DNA from: an uncultured Eubacteriales bacterium
GTDB lineage: Bacteria > Bacillota > Clostridia > Oscillospirales > CAG-272
DNA length: 52,537 nt
Assembly: GCA_905201895.1 (NCBI GenBank)
Contig: CAJKPX010000013.1
Location: forward strand, 1-52,537
Reading direction: 5' to 3'
A program made the translations under genes and the position numbers. The notes under the pieces were generated by a model. That model did no database searches and was not told where the DNA came from. It saw only the letters and a list, made by a program, of their open reading frames with translations. This document shows positions 1-8,323 of this stretch, piece by piece; position 1 is the stretch's first letter; every line of letters begins with the position of its first letter.

Positions 1-2
1 GT

Positions 3-110
3 GTTCGAATCATCGGCTATCCCGAAATGGATGCCGACATCGACGGTATGGACACTCTGCGCTACTACGTATCCTGTGCGGAGCTTTCCATCAATGTGCT
101 TGAAGATTGA
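3..110 (+). CDS. C-terminal end of an unidentified protein (cut by window edge)
   Basis: An open frame enters from the left edge and stops with TGA at 108-110, giving about 35 residues that end in VLED. No family can be recognised from so short a tail. It converges on the leftward helicase gene, and a hairpin terminator lies between them, which supports a real gene end here. Confidence 0.4.
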   Translation, partial: VRIIGYPEMDADIDGMDTLRYYVSCAELSINVLED

Positions 111-161
111 TTCATAATATTATTTTCTGATTTTCAAACAATTTAAGTAAACAAACAAAGA

Positions 162-201
162 GGCTGAGTCAAAAGCTTTTTAGAAGGCGATTGACTCAGC
201 C
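162..201. terminator. Bidirectional hairpin terminator
   Basis: Arms ggctgagtcaa (162-172) and ttgactcagcc (191-201) pair perfectly over 11 bp, with A-rich sequence on the left and T-rich on the right. It sits between two converging genes and can serve both. Confidence 0.8.
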
Positions 202-206
202 TTTTA

Positions 207-3143
207 CTATGTAAATTTTAAGAATCCGTTTTTGAACGCACAATATGTTCCGCCATCGACAATGAAGGGCTTTTCACCTACTTTGAATTTTACGGTAATA
301 TGCGTTGCGGCTTTGTCAACCTTTATGATCTCTCCGTCGCCAAAGACCTTGTGATGTACGATTGCGCCAACCACCAGCTTGGATTTGTCAACAGCAGGCT
401 TTTCTGCTTGCTGCTGTTGAGGAGCCGTCTTTGGAGTCGTCTCGGCAGGTGTGGGAGACGCGATACCATACGCTTTTGTAACCAACGGAGGAACTGCTTT
501 TTGGGTAGGTGCTTGCGGTGTCACCATCACGGGAACGGCAACAGGCTCAAGCTCTTCTTTTTCCTCCACAAACTCCTCGCGCTCGGGCGCATCCATCGTT
601 GCTTGCTGATTGAAGAACAGCTTTTCGTATTCCTCGCGGCGAATAACAGTATCCCAACCACCGATATCCTCGCCTTGATGCTTGTCGATACCCGTGTAAG
701 AAAGACTCGAGTCCTCATAACGCTTGAACTTAAAGATTGCGTCATTCATAAGACTTGCATTAAATACACCGATAGAACAAAGCAAATTGAAATCCTTAAC
801 ATCAAGTCCCGTAACCTTTTTGAAGAGTCCCGGCTCGAGCTGTGTGATCACGTCCTTGAGAGAACGCTCACGGTAATCGGTCAGATACATAAAGATCGGC
901 ACACGGGTTGCAAACTTGATCAGCTTTTCCTGAATCTGCTTCCGCATGGATTTATATTCCTTCTCCTCGTCGGAAATCTCTTTCTTCTCCTGCTTGCTCT
1001 TTTCCGCGCCGTCCTTCTTTGCCTTTTTGACCGCCTCGGATTTGTTTATGATCGTTTCAATATCCGAGTTGAGGCTGCGGAAGCCTTCAATATGCATCAA
1101 CGCGTCAAGCGCCTCCTTGTTGTTCATCAAGCGCGTCAGCGTATCGTTGTCAACGTTGACAAGGAGAGCAGATTCCCAACGCTTTGCAAGGAGCGTTGCA
1201 GACGTTCCCGCCATGGCAATATCAAGAATATCCTGAGCATTGATCTGCTTCATCGAGCTGCCGTCATAGGCAAGAACGGGCAGGAAATTGATAAACTCGG
1301 CAACCTTCTTTTCGGGGTTGCTTTCTTCCACGTTCAAACGGCAGGAATAGTCCGAGATCTGGCGGAGCGCGCGGTCAAGCGCAAAGTCAAAGACGTAGCA
1401 CTCCTGCTTCATAATCTGTCGCTCGCCCTGATCGCCGGTAACCTCCCACGGCGATTGCACACGGAAGGCGGTTTGGAAATAGGTCTCGGGAGATTTGAGA
1501 TTACGGAGCATAAACACACCCGTCCACGGCTTTACGGTAACACCAGTGGTAAGCTTGCCGCAGGAAAGCGTAATCGTCTTGGTTTCGAGAGGATTGCCCA
1601 TGGAATTCTGAACGGGTGCAAGCGCATTCAGTCCAACACCCGCGCCGGTGCCCGCGCATACGTTGATCCTGTAATCGTGATAGAAGGTATTTTGCTTTTG
1701 TGCAAGCAAATTTGCCATAGCCTGGCAGGATGCCACGTTGGGCAAGAACCAAAGCGTATGCGAAAGCACGTTGAGAAGTCGGGTATCGGAATACGGCATG
1801 GGCGGACGTTTATCCTGACCGAGCTTCATATCGTCAACCGAGGACGGCAGATAGGCACCGCGAATCAGATCGAGCCATTTCTGCACCTCGTTCTCATATT
1901 TGAATTTTGCCTCCGCCCCCTTGCCCGTAGCCGAGAAGAATACGTTCAGATCAAATTCGTCAAACTCACCCTGCATCGCAATCTGTCGGATACTATCGGG
2001 AATGCGGTACGTAAGCATCACCATACGAGGAAGCGAAAGATAAGGGTTATTTGCTCCAAGCCATTCTGCCTTGGCGCGTTGCTCATCGGAGTAGGTCCAG
2101 TTGTAGATCTGATCCTCGATAAATTCGCCGGAGTTGATGGCACGGAAAGGTGTGCCCGACAAAAACAGATAGTAGTCGGTGGTAATGGGAAGGAAGGTTT
2201 CGTTGTATGCGTTTCCTGCCTCCTCGCGCTGATACTTTTCTACGTCGAAATCGGCATCTTCTTCGTCGGGATTCTCAAAGAGCTTTTTAGCGTTCTCTCT
2301 CCATGCGCCAAAGTGATATTCGTCAAAGATGACCATATCCCAATGGTCTGCGTGGATAAACTCATTCTTTGCCTTGATACCGCCATTTTCATTTGTACCG
2401 AGAAGGTCTTGGAACGAACCGAAAACAACGATCGGCTTTGATTTGTCGGCGTTTGCGTATTGCTCGTCGATGTTGAGATGGTTGTCGTGAGCGTCCTTGT
2501 TGGAAACAAACTGCCAACCGTCAAAATCCACGTGGGTGAGCAGATCCTCGCGCCAGGCAGACTCCACCGCGGGCTTGAAGGTCAACACCAAAACGCGCCG
2601 GAATCCCATCTTTTTCGCAAGCTGATAGGATGCAAAGGTCTTACCAAAGCGCATTTTTGCATTCCACAAGAATTTGGGAATACGGTTTGGCTCGTCTGCT
2701 TTGGCGGCGGCAAAGTATTCCATTGTGCGCTTGACAGCCACCTGCTGCTCGGGGCGCATCTTAAATCTTGCGGTACGGTTGCCGTCCGAGAGTTTCCCTG
2801 TGCGTACCTCCTCAATAGCGGAACGCACCTGATTTACATTACAGTAAAACCACTCGTTTTTATCCTCTCCCGCATGCAAGCGGCGAATGCCACGGCGCGA
2901 AAGAACGGCGTGAACGTCATGGTCGGAAAAGCAAGAGCCGTCGGAGCGCATAGCTGATTCTTTGAGCAAAATACGGTATTTGACTCCGCTTGTGTGCATC
3001 TGCTCCCATACACGCGTTTCCACATCGCGCTCGGTGTAGCCGACCTTAACGTAGCCCTTGTGTGTGCCAACGTCCACAAGCTCGTAGGCATAGATCGTGG
3101 GATTGATCGACGGGCGTTGAATGAAAAATTCTTGATTAGCCAT
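207..3143 (-). CDS. GIY-YIG (T5orf172-type) nuclease / SF2 helicase fusion, restriction-like
   Basis: This 978-residue protein probably cuts and translocates DNA. Residues about 15-115 look like a T5orf172-type GIY-YIG domain (IYAYEL, then YVKVGYT, VETRV, and a possible catalytic E in NEWFY). A superfamily 2 helicase follows: Walker A-like NAKMRFGKT near 161-169, DEYH at 274-277, SGTPFRA near 329-335, and a motif VI-like TAFRVQS. A lysine-rich stretch precedes a C-terminal Tudor/SH3-like segment (about 920-978, HHKVFGDGEII) like that at the end of UvrD/PcrA. It is the last gene of a tightly coupled operon with two methyltransferases, overlapping the HEPN gene by 8 nt, so a restriction-subunit role is inferred. 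The ATG follows AGAGGAG. Confidence 0.7.
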   Translation of the reverse strand: MANQEFFIQRPSINPTIYAYELVDVGTHKGYVKVGYTERDVETRVWEQMHTSGVKYRILLKESAMRSDGSCFSDHDVHAVLSRRGIRRLHAGEDKNEWFYCNVNQVRSAIEEVRTGKLSDGNRTARFKMRPEQQVAVKRTMEYFAAAKADEPNRIPKFLWNAKMRFGKTFASYQLAKKMGFRRVLVLTFKPAVESAWREDLLTHVDFDGWQFVSNKDAHDNHLNIDEQYANADKSKPIVVFGSFQDLLGTNENGGIKAKNEFIHADHWDMVIFDEYHFGAWRENAKKLFENPDEEDADFDVEKYQREEAGNAYNETFLPITTDYYLFLSGTPFRAINSGEFIEDQIYNWTYSDEQRAKAEWLGANNPYLSLPRMVMLTYRIPDSIRQIAMQGEFDEFDLNVFFSATGKGAEAKFKYENEVQKWLDLIRGAYLPSSVDDMKLGQDKRPPMPYSDTRLLNVLSHTLWFLPNVASCQAMANLLAQKQNTFYHDYRINVCAGTGAGVGLNALAPVQNSMGNPLETKTITLSCGKLTTGVTVKPWTGVFMLRNLKSPETYFQTAFRVQSPWEVTGDQGERQIMKQECYVFDFALDRALRQISDYSCRLNVEESNPEKKVAEFINFLPVLAYDGSSMKQINAQDILDIAMAGTSATLLAKRWESALLVNVDNDTLTRLMNNKEALDALMHIEGFRSLNSDIETIINKSEAVKKAKKDGAEKSKQEKKEISDEEKEYKSMRKQIQEKLIKFATRVPIFMYLTDYRERSLKDVITQLEPGLFKKVTGLDVKDFNLLCSIGVFNASLMNDAIFKFKRYEDSSLSYTGIDKHQGEDIGGWDTVIRREEYEKLFFNQQATMDAPEREEFVEEKEELEPVAVPVMVTPQAPTQKAVPPLVTKAYGIASPTPAETTPKTAPQQQQAEKPAVDKSKLVVGAIVHHKVFGDGEIIKVDKAATHITVKFKVGEKPFIVDGGTYCAFKNGFLKFT

Positions 3144-3753
3144 TTTGTGTCTCCTCTTTAGAGCTATACTCCCGCACTATGGTAGAATCACATTGAATTA
3201 TTGATAATAACCCTAATGTAGAATTAATTTTGATGGCATTAATTTTTGAGGTTGTAATCTGTTGTACTCTATCATCAATTGCTGTATCACAAAAAGCATT
3301 ATATTTATCTTTAATTTCGTTCAACATGTCATTCAAATCAGCAATGTTAATACAAATTTTACTCTGGCAAACATCTCCATGAGCAATTGACATTTTTCGT
3401 ATGTTTGTTAAATCAGAACAAATCGCATCATACCTTGAAGGCAGGTTGGGTGATGCCTTTTTCCCTATTTGAGTGTTGCGCATAAAGTTGTTTAACCGGT
3501 TTAGTGTGTTTGCTTTTGGGTTTTTGTCTTCGCAAATCTTCCATACGCTAAGAGCCAAATCGCTTTTTATTAATTCTGTGATATGAACAAGCACATTAAA
3601 ACTTCGCTTTCCAAAACACTCGTTGTTCTTTTCAATACTTTTATTGCAAAGCTCAATCGCTTCCAACAAAAACTTGTCAGTATATGCCTTGAGAATGAGA
3701 TAATATAAATTATCACATCTTACAAAATAGTCATCATTTCGGTTTGTACACAT
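3136..3753 (-). CDS. HEPN-like protein in restriction operon
   Basis: This 205-residue, mostly helical protein is of no family I can name with certainty. Residues around 117-126 read NIRKMSIAHGD, which fits the Rx4-6H motif of HEPN ribonucleases and resembles AbiU2-like proteins. If it is an RNase it could be a toxin or a suicide arm of the surrounding restriction operon; that is inference. It starts 2 nt after the stop of the methyltransferase gene, with GGAG inside that gene's end, and overlaps the helicase gene by 8 nt, so all four genes are co-translated. An alternative is a structural partner without catalysis. Confidence 0.5.
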   Translation of the reverse strand: MCTNRNDDYFVRCDNLYYLILKAYTDKFLLEAIELCNKSIEKNNECFGKRSFNVLVHITELIKSDLALSVWKICEDKNPKANTLNRLNNFMRNTQIGKKASPNLPSRYDAICSDLTNIRKMSIAHGDVCQSKICINIADLNDMLNEIKDKYNAFCDTAIDDRVQQITTSKINAIKINSTLGLLSIIQCDSTIVREYSSKEETQNG

Positions 3754-3755
3754 TT

Positions 3756-5297
3756 TTACTCCATAGGTCTAATCATAGATTCTACAAAATCAATTTCTTC
3801 TTGTGTGAGCTTGTATTTCGCATAGAGTTCTGTATCCGTCCATGGCTTAGAAAAATCCTGCATAGGAACACAAGTATATGCCTTTTGCATAGTATTTTGA
3901 GTTATTTTCATTACTGAAACCATAATGTGAAAAAACTTTGTCTGTGTATAACTAATTGCATTTTTGGCCTCTGATTCCGAAGCAAACGGTCCAATAACAA
4001 GATATGTTTCCGTACAAACCGAGGGAGCTTCAACCATAAATGGATTTATCCAATCTGTTTGTATATTTCCTGTCCCCCAGGCTTTTGCAACCAATAACTT
4101 ACACTTGTCAATCAAGTCATGCCCTTTGCGAATACTTGATCTGTCGACATATCCAACCCCATCTTTTCTCCAACCATTGTAATAGAATTTTACCGTATCG
4201 TCCTTGGCTGTTAAGGAGAACGAAGGTTTAACTCGCTTATAACTGTCCGAAACACGCACATCGTATCCAAATGGGTCGTTTGCACTAATTAATTCTGAAA
4301 AACTCTTTTCAGAATGAGATTGTACCTTTTTTAGAATAGAAATCATTTCATTGCTTCTTATAAAAGTTTCCATTCCATTTTCCAACAGAGGACGAACCGC
4401 AGAAGAAACTACTTGTTTTCCGTTATGTGATGAAACTCGGCAATCCCCCTTACTATCCCTATCCCACAAAAAATAGCATACTCCGCCCTTTATTTCTACA
4501 CCCGGAAAACAATCTGATGCGTTGGGAAAGTCATGCAACTCTTTTAAAGAAGTATCATGTAACATCTCTTCTCGGAATTCATCAAGCCCACGCCCTCCCG
4601 AGAACCAACGCGACGGAATAATCATAGTTAAAAATCGAGGTCTAAGTTTCTTTGCTTGCTGAACAAATTTTTGATATATCGGCATCGCACTTGAACCCAT
4701 TCCACCGCCATCACTCAACTGATAGGGCGGATTTCCTATAATCACATCAAACTTCATTTTGAAAATATCCTCCGGTTTATTCGTGTGTATCAACTCATAC
4801 GCGTGCGTTTCAAGCTCCTCACCGCGCTCGTACTGTTCTGCGGATGCCCCGCAGTAAATACATTTGCCTTTTTGCCACGTATGAGGAATACGCTTATACC
4901 GAATGTTTCCCTCGGCAGTATCGAACTGCGTTACCGAAAACTCGCTTTGCGGATACTTGGAGCAATAGACCCCACGGCGGGAAAGAAGGCTTGTTAGCTC
5001 GGTGATAGCAATGCCGTAAAGCTGATTGTGGAAGATATGGTCGATGCGCTCCTGCAAATCGGGAATCTGCCATTCAAGACCTTTGATCAGACGCTTGGCG
5101 ATCTCTCGCAGAAACACGCCCGTCTTGCAGGCGGGATCAAGAAATTTGGTGTCGGGATTGCGAAACAGCTCCTCGGGGAGCATATCGAGCATCGCGTTGA
5201 CCACCTCGGGAGGCGTAAAGACCTCGTCGTTGGAGAGGTTTGCCAAACACGATAACACGTCGGGATTATATACGGAATTGAATAAACTGTCAGCCAT
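3756..5297 (-). CDS. Eco57I-like N6-adenine DNA methyltransferase
   Basis: This 513-residue protein has the gamma-type N6-adenine methyltransferase order: FTPPEVV near 27, motif I LDPACKTGVFL near 48-58 (AdoMet site), and motif IV VIIGNPPYQL near 185-194 (catalytic NPPY). The C-terminal half resembles the target-recognition part of Eco57I/type IIG-like enzymes. A CxxC pair (KCIYCGA) near residue 145 might bind metal. It overlaps the upstream methyltransferase-like gene by 8 nt and uses an AGGAGGG site, so it belongs to the invertible-promoter operon. It probably marks self DNA against the downstream helicase-nuclease; a fused endonuclease activity is not visible. Confidence 0.8.
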   Translation of the reverse strand: MADSLFNSVYNPDVLSCLANLSNDEVFTPPEVVNAMLDMLPEELFRNPDTKFLDPACKTGVFLREIAKRLIKGLEWQIPDLQERIDHIFHNQLYGIAITELTSLLSRRGVYCSKYPQSEFSVTQFDTAEGNIRYKRIPHTWQKGKCIYCGASAEQYERGEELETHAYELIHTNKPEDIFKMKFDVIIGNPPYQLSDGGGMGSSAMPIYQKFVQQAKKLRPRFLTMIIPSRWFSGGRGLDEFREEMLHDTSLKELHDFPNASDCFPGVEIKGGVCYFLWDRDSKGDCRVSSHNGKQVVSSAVRPLLENGMETFIRSNEMISILKKVQSHSEKSFSELISANDPFGYDVRVSDSYKRVKPSFSLTAKDDTVKFYYNGWRKDGVGYVDRSSIRKGHDLIDKCKLLVAKAWGTGNIQTDWINPFMVEAPSVCTETYLVIGPFASESEAKNAISYTQTKFFHIMVSVMKITQNTMQKAYTCVPMQDFSKPWTDTELYAKYKLTQEEIDFVESMIRPME

Positions 5298-5964
5298 GCT
5301 CTTGAACCCTCCTGTAATGCGAAATATATTGCTTTAAGAATCGTCCTTCTTCGTTCGGCGCCTCACCCGCGAACATCGACATCTGATCGTCGTTTTGTTC
5401 GTCTTGCTCCTCTGCACGCAGCAGCTCGTCGAAGGTATAATCCTTGCGCTGAAGATTGAAACCCGTAATAAACGCCCATTCCGAAAACACGATCGGCTCG
5501 TCGGTGTCATTGCCGTTTTCGTCCACACATTTGAGCGACAGGGCGTTTCCGCACACGATATTGCGCTTGAAAATAAACTTGACCGCCTCGCGCGTGTCGT
5601 CATTACATTCCTTTTTGCATACGCTACGGTATTCTTTATCCCAGATTTCAAACATACGCTCACGGCAGGCGATTACGTTGTCGATGAGAATATCCACACC
5701 GTAAATGCTGGTCGCTGCAAGAACGGCGTTCTTCTCGTAATCGAGAGGACTTTTCTTATATTTCTTTTTTACAATCGCCATTTTGCGCGACAGAATCTCT
5801 GCGAGAAAATTACCATCACCGCAGGCGGGCTCCAGAAAACGGCTGTCGATCCGTTCTGTTTCCTGTTTCACCAGATCGCACATCGATTTTACCTCACGCT
5901 CGGCGGTATACACCTCACCGTAATTGGCAACGCGCTGCTTGGATTTAATCTGTTTTGCTGCCAT
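5290..5964 (-). CDS. Methyltransferase-fold protein lacking NPPY, first gene of switch-controlled operon
   Basis: This 224-residue protein carries GEVYTAEREV and an AdoMet motif I, LEPACGDGNFL (about 45-55), then VYGVDILIDNV, as in adenine methyltransferases. No NPPY/DPPY catalytic motif is present, so it is short for a full enzyme. It may be a regulatory or heterodimer partner of the 513-residue methyltransferase that follows with an 8-nt overlap. The ATG at 5964 has AGAGG upstream. It is the first gene after the invertible promoter, whose predicted transcript starts near 6024 and reads through the palindromic inverted repeat. Confidence 0.65.
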   Translation of the reverse strand: MAAKQIKSKQRVANYGEVYTAEREVKSMCDLVKQETERIDSRFLEPACGDGNFLAEILSRKMAIVKKKYKKSPLDYEKNAVLAATSIYGVDILIDNVIACRERMFEIWDKEYRSVCKKECNDDTREAVKFIFKRNIVCGNALSLKCVDENGNDTDEPIVFSEWAFITGFNLQRKDYTFDELLRAEEQDEQNDDQMSMFAGEAPNEEGRFLKQYISHYRRVQEHG

Positions 5965-5982
5965 CGTTTAACCTCTGAAACC

Positions 5983-6007
5983 ACCACATAATCTTAATTA
6001 TGTGGTA
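5983..6007. repeat. Left inverted repeat of invertible promoter segment
   Basis: Bases 5990-6007 (aatcttaattatgtggta) recur in inverted orientation at 6287-6304. The left site is itself a perfect dyad: ACCACATAAT (5983-5992), spacer ctta, ATTATGTGGT (5997-6006), as expected for a tyrosine-recombinase core site binding two monomers. Confidence 0.8.
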
Positions 6008-6030
6008 AAAAATAAAAATTCGTTGCCAAT

Positions 6031-6059
6031 ATTATACCATACATAGCGAAAAATGTCAA
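6031..6059 (-). promoter_or_regulatory. Consensus sigma-A promoter inside invertible segment (ON orientation)
   Basis: Read on the minus strand: TTGACA (6059-6054), 17-bp spacer, TATAAT (6036-6031). Both hexamers are perfect consensus at ideal spacing. It faces the gene starting at 5964, about 60 bp downstream of the predicted start of transcription. Confidence 0.88.
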
Positions 6060-6183
6060 TGAAATTGAAAATTCTATGCTATGCGTGACTGTATTTCTTG
6101 ACTTGATAACTTATTATAGCTTAAATTTTCAAAAAACAAAATCATTAAATTGCATTTTCATTAAAAATTTGCATATCAAAAAC

Positions 6184-6217
6184 AGACCAAGTCTTTTTTG
6201 AAAAATGACGTTGGTCT
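6184..6217. terminator. Insulating hairpin terminator in invertible segment
   Basis: agaccaa (6184-6190) pairs with ttggtct (6211-6217), extended by a partly paired gtc/gac. T-runs lie on both sides when read on either strand. It would stop read-through from the recombinase gene into the operon, leaving expression to the switchable promoter. Confidence 0.65.
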
Positions 6218-6286
6218 TTTCGGCGCGCCTTTGGTGCGCTTTTTCTTTTTGCTGACAAGATAAACCGTTGTTTGTCGGATTTGGTC

Positions 6287-6304
6287 TACCACATAATTAA
6301 GATT
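6287..6304. repeat. Right inverted repeat of invertible promoter segment
   Basis: taccacataattaagatt is the exact reverse complement of 5990-6007. Unlike the left copy, its outer arm does not continue the palindrome (ctgtcg in place of atgtgg). The stop codon of the recombinase gene follows at 6311. Confidence 0.8.
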
Positions 6305-6310
6305 CTGTCG

Positions 6311-7150
6311 TTAACATCGCAAAAGCCCTAATCGCTCGATCTGGCGGCGATGAACGGCTCCGGTTTCCATGGTATAAATGCGCGTTGTATTGATACTCGA
6401 ATGTCCGAGAATATCGGCGAGACGCACAACGTCCTTTTGCAAGCTGTAAAAGGTACGGGCGAACAGATGCCGCAGGTTGTGTGGAAAGACCTTTTTCTCC
6501 GACACGCCCGCCGATTTGCAAAGCTTCTTCATGTCACTCCAAATATTCGATCTGTCAAGCGGATTGCCGTTCTTCGTCACGAAAACGGCTCCGCTTTTTC
6601 GTTTTTGCGAGCGTAAATACTGACTAAGCATCTTCCTCAGTTCTTTTGGCAGAAACACTTGCCGACGCTTGCCCTTGCAGTTGATCTCCGCAATCCCGCG
6701 ATCCACTGCCTCGACCGTGATAAATCTCAGCTCCGACACGCGGATCCCCGTGGAGCAGATCGTTTGCATGAGCAAATAGAGACGTTCATTCTGTTTCGAC
6801 TTTGCCGCTGTCAAAAGACGCTCATACTCCGCTTTCGTCAATTCCTTATCGCTACTTGCAAACATTTGCCTCTGGATTTTGAGATTTTTCACTCGCAAAT
6901 CATGCCGTCCGCAAAAATCAAAGAACCGATTCAGCGAAGACAGCGCAGCATTGACACTTGCGGGTGCATGGTGTTCGCAGAGATCCGCCTTATATGCCAA
7001 TACGATTGTTTTTTCTAAGTCACGTGATCCCAACCATTCGGCAAACACCGTCACGTCGTGCACGTATTTTTCGACCGTAGCAGTCGCCTTTTCTTCTTCG
7101 ATCAAATGTTTTCCAAACGCTTGTATTCTTTCTTCGTTTATAAAATTCAT
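6311..7150 (-). CDS. Small tyrosine recombinase, probable invertase of the promoter switch
   Basis: This 279-residue protein starts at MNFINEE, whose ATG (7150) has AAAGGGG eight bases upstream; a longer in-frame start exists but lacks such a site. It has an N-terminal SAM-like core-binding domain (about 1-95) and a catalytic domain with R in GIRVSELR, K in CKGKRRQ, HNLR, LGHSSINTT and the Y nucleophile in RIYTME. XerC/D-like phase-variation recombinases of this size invert short segments next to their genes. Its 3' end abuts the right inverted repeat, which is the basis for assigning it to the switch. A general integrase role is the alternative. Confidence 0.85.
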   Translation of the reverse strand: MNFINEERIQAFGKHLIEEEKATATVEKYVHDVTVFAEWLGSRDLEKTIVLAYKADLCEHHAPASVNAALSSLNRFFDFCGRHDLRVKNLKIQRQMFASSDKELTKAEYERLLTAAKSKQNERLYLLMQTICSTGIRVSELRFITVEAVDRGIAEINCKGKRRQVFLPKELRKMLSQYLRSQKRKSGAVFVTKNGNPLDRSNIWSDMKKLCKSAGVSEKKVFPHNLRHLFARTFYSLQKDVVRLADILGHSSINTTRIYTMETGAVHRRQIERLGLLRC

Positions 7151-7272
7151 AGCCAACACCCCTTTCGCCAATATTTTACCACGGCAGGCGAATTGGTAAT
7201 CAGGATATTGCAAATTTCATAGGGAGTTTTGTTCAATTATAGATACATTCCAAGCGAACCTCTCTGCAACAA

Positions 7273-7307
7273 AAAATGCACTCAACCACGAAGGTTAAGT
7301 GCATTTT
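7273..7307. terminator. Hairpin terminator
   Basis: aaaatgcactcaacc (7273-7287) pairs with ggttaagtgcatttt (7293-7307) with one mismatch and a 5-nt loop, and has a T-run on one strand and an A-run on the other. It lies upstream of the recombinase gene and isolates it from the glycosylase-like gene to its right. Confidence 0.75.
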
Positions 7308-7341
7308 AGATTATAAAAAGTTTGTTTTCAGTTTGGATCAG

Positions 7342-7456
7342 CTCCAGCAAATTTGAATGCCTTTTCTTATTGTTTGATATAAAAGAGCTTTTAAAAACTC
7401 CAGTATATTTGAAAGGAAATGTTATCTAATTTTTAGAGAACTCCTCCAAATTTGAA
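7342..7456. repeat. Three degenerate 16-bp repeats
   Basis: ctccagcaaatttgaa (7342-7357), ctccagtatatttgaa (7399-7414) and ctcctccaaatttgaa (7441-7456) share CTCC-n5-ATTTGAA in the same orientation. The function is unknown; they could bind a regulator or be left over from recombination. Confidence 0.45.
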
Positions 7457-7493
7457 ATAGCCACCATAACGGTGGGGCTGTGCTTATATCAAT

Positions 7494-8264
7494 TCAGTTT
7501 TTCAAGAATTCTTCCCATTCTCTATGCATGTTGAACCATTTTTCACTGTGTGCACCAAGTGCGCCGATCTGTCGCGGGTGAGCGAGCGGTAACACCTTGA
7601 GTGATTTTCCGTTGATTAACACCTCGCTCGTATTACCGTAACCGTATATATCCACATATTCGCCAAGAGTAGAATACGGAACGTCTGTAACCTTTTTGAG
7701 ATACTGGGCTATTGGAATATCACCGAGTAGCACAAGCAGTTCAGCTTGTGATTCGGTCAGTTCCTCCGTGATTTCAGCACTTCTTTTGGCATCGCAGAAG
7801 GTAGAGGGGCGTGTGGGAATCGTGACGGGGTTGAGCGAATATTCTTCAACCAAGGGGTTATACTTTTCCTTCAAAGCCTTAACTTGACTCGGGTTCAAAC
7901 GAGTTTCGGGAAGGCAGTCGCAAAGCCATGCATCTTTTCTTGTAAATCCAAGCGGTGCAAGAATGTTCTCGTCAAGCACTTTTGCAGACGGTCCATTCAA
8001 CTGCTTTCCAGCAGGCTCAAGATATCCAAGATCGGTCGGAATGGCAATTTTACTTATTATTTCTTTTGCCTCTTCAATATTGCCGTCCCAAAAGATTCTT
8101 GGCTCGGAGGCAACCGCTAAAGCCTGACAAATAATTTGTCCGTCCAATTTCCAACGTGCGTGAACTGCGCTGGCATACACTCCAAGAACAAATACCTTTT
8201 TGGGAGATCTGTCCTCTTGAATCAGCGGGTGTAGTTCCTGTCCAAAGGGAAATAAATATGCCAT
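7494..8264 (-). CDS. Uracil-DNA glycosylase-superfamily-like protein
   Basis: This 256-residue protein starts at MAYLFPFGQ, the ATG with AGGAGG seven bases upstream; the much longer frame reads back through tRNA and att debris and is rejected. VLGVYASAVHARW near residue 27 resembles the water-activating loop of UDG-fold proteins. LPLAHPRQIGALG near the C-terminus resembles the histidine-containing loop, with LLGDIP before it. A base-excision repair or related DNA role is likely but not proven. Only a tRNA-type terminator lies upstream and no clear promoter, so integration at the neighbouring tRNA may have changed its expression. Confidence 0.55.
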   Translation of the reverse strand: MAYLFPFGQELHPLIQEDRSPKKVFVLGVYASAVHARWKLDGQIICQALAVASEPRIFWDGNIEEAKEIISKIAIPTDLGYLEPAGKQLNGPSAKVLDENILAPLGFTRKDAWLCDCLPETRLNPSQVKALKEKYNPLVEEYSLNPVTIPTRPSTFCDAKRSAEITEELTESQAELLVLLGDIPIAQYLKKVTDVPYSTLGEYVDIYGYGNTSEVLINGKSLKVLPLAHPRQIGALGAHSEKWFNMHREWEEFLKN

Positions 8265-8300
8265 TTGATTACCTCCTAAGAATGGTTGTTTTGTCGAAAA

Positions 8301-8322
8301 AAGCCCCGAAAATTCGGGGCTT
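8301..8322 (-). terminator. Terminator of the truncated tRNA-Ser gene
   Basis: aagccccgaa (8301-8310) and ttcggggctt (8313-8322) form a 10-bp stem. On the minus strand it is followed by TTTT and directly follows the tRNA 3' end, so it was the original tRNA terminator. Confidence 0.8.
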
Positions 8323-8323
8323 T

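Larger units (their letters stand above)
6008..6286. mobile_element. Probable invertible DNA segment (promoter switch)
   Basis: This 279-bp segment has no gene. It lies between 18-bp perfect inverted repeats, with a tyrosine recombinase gene ending 7 bp beyond the right repeat. It contains one strong promoter pointing left at the methyltransferase/helicase operon, plus a hairpin terminator between that promoter and the recombinase gene. Inversion would turn the promoter toward the 3' end of the recombinase gene and silence the operon. The family precedent is invertible promoters with adjacent recombinases in gut bacteria; that this one flips is inferred. Confidence 0.75.

Noticed and set aside
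300..2441. Long open frame of 713 codons on the + strand
   Set aside because: It is antisense to the GIY-YIG/helicase gene, has no recognisable domain and a composition set by the opposite strand.
7461..7476. Terminator after the glycosylase-like gene (ccacc/ggtgg)
   Set aside because: The stem is only about 5-6 bp and no T-run follows on the relevant strand.
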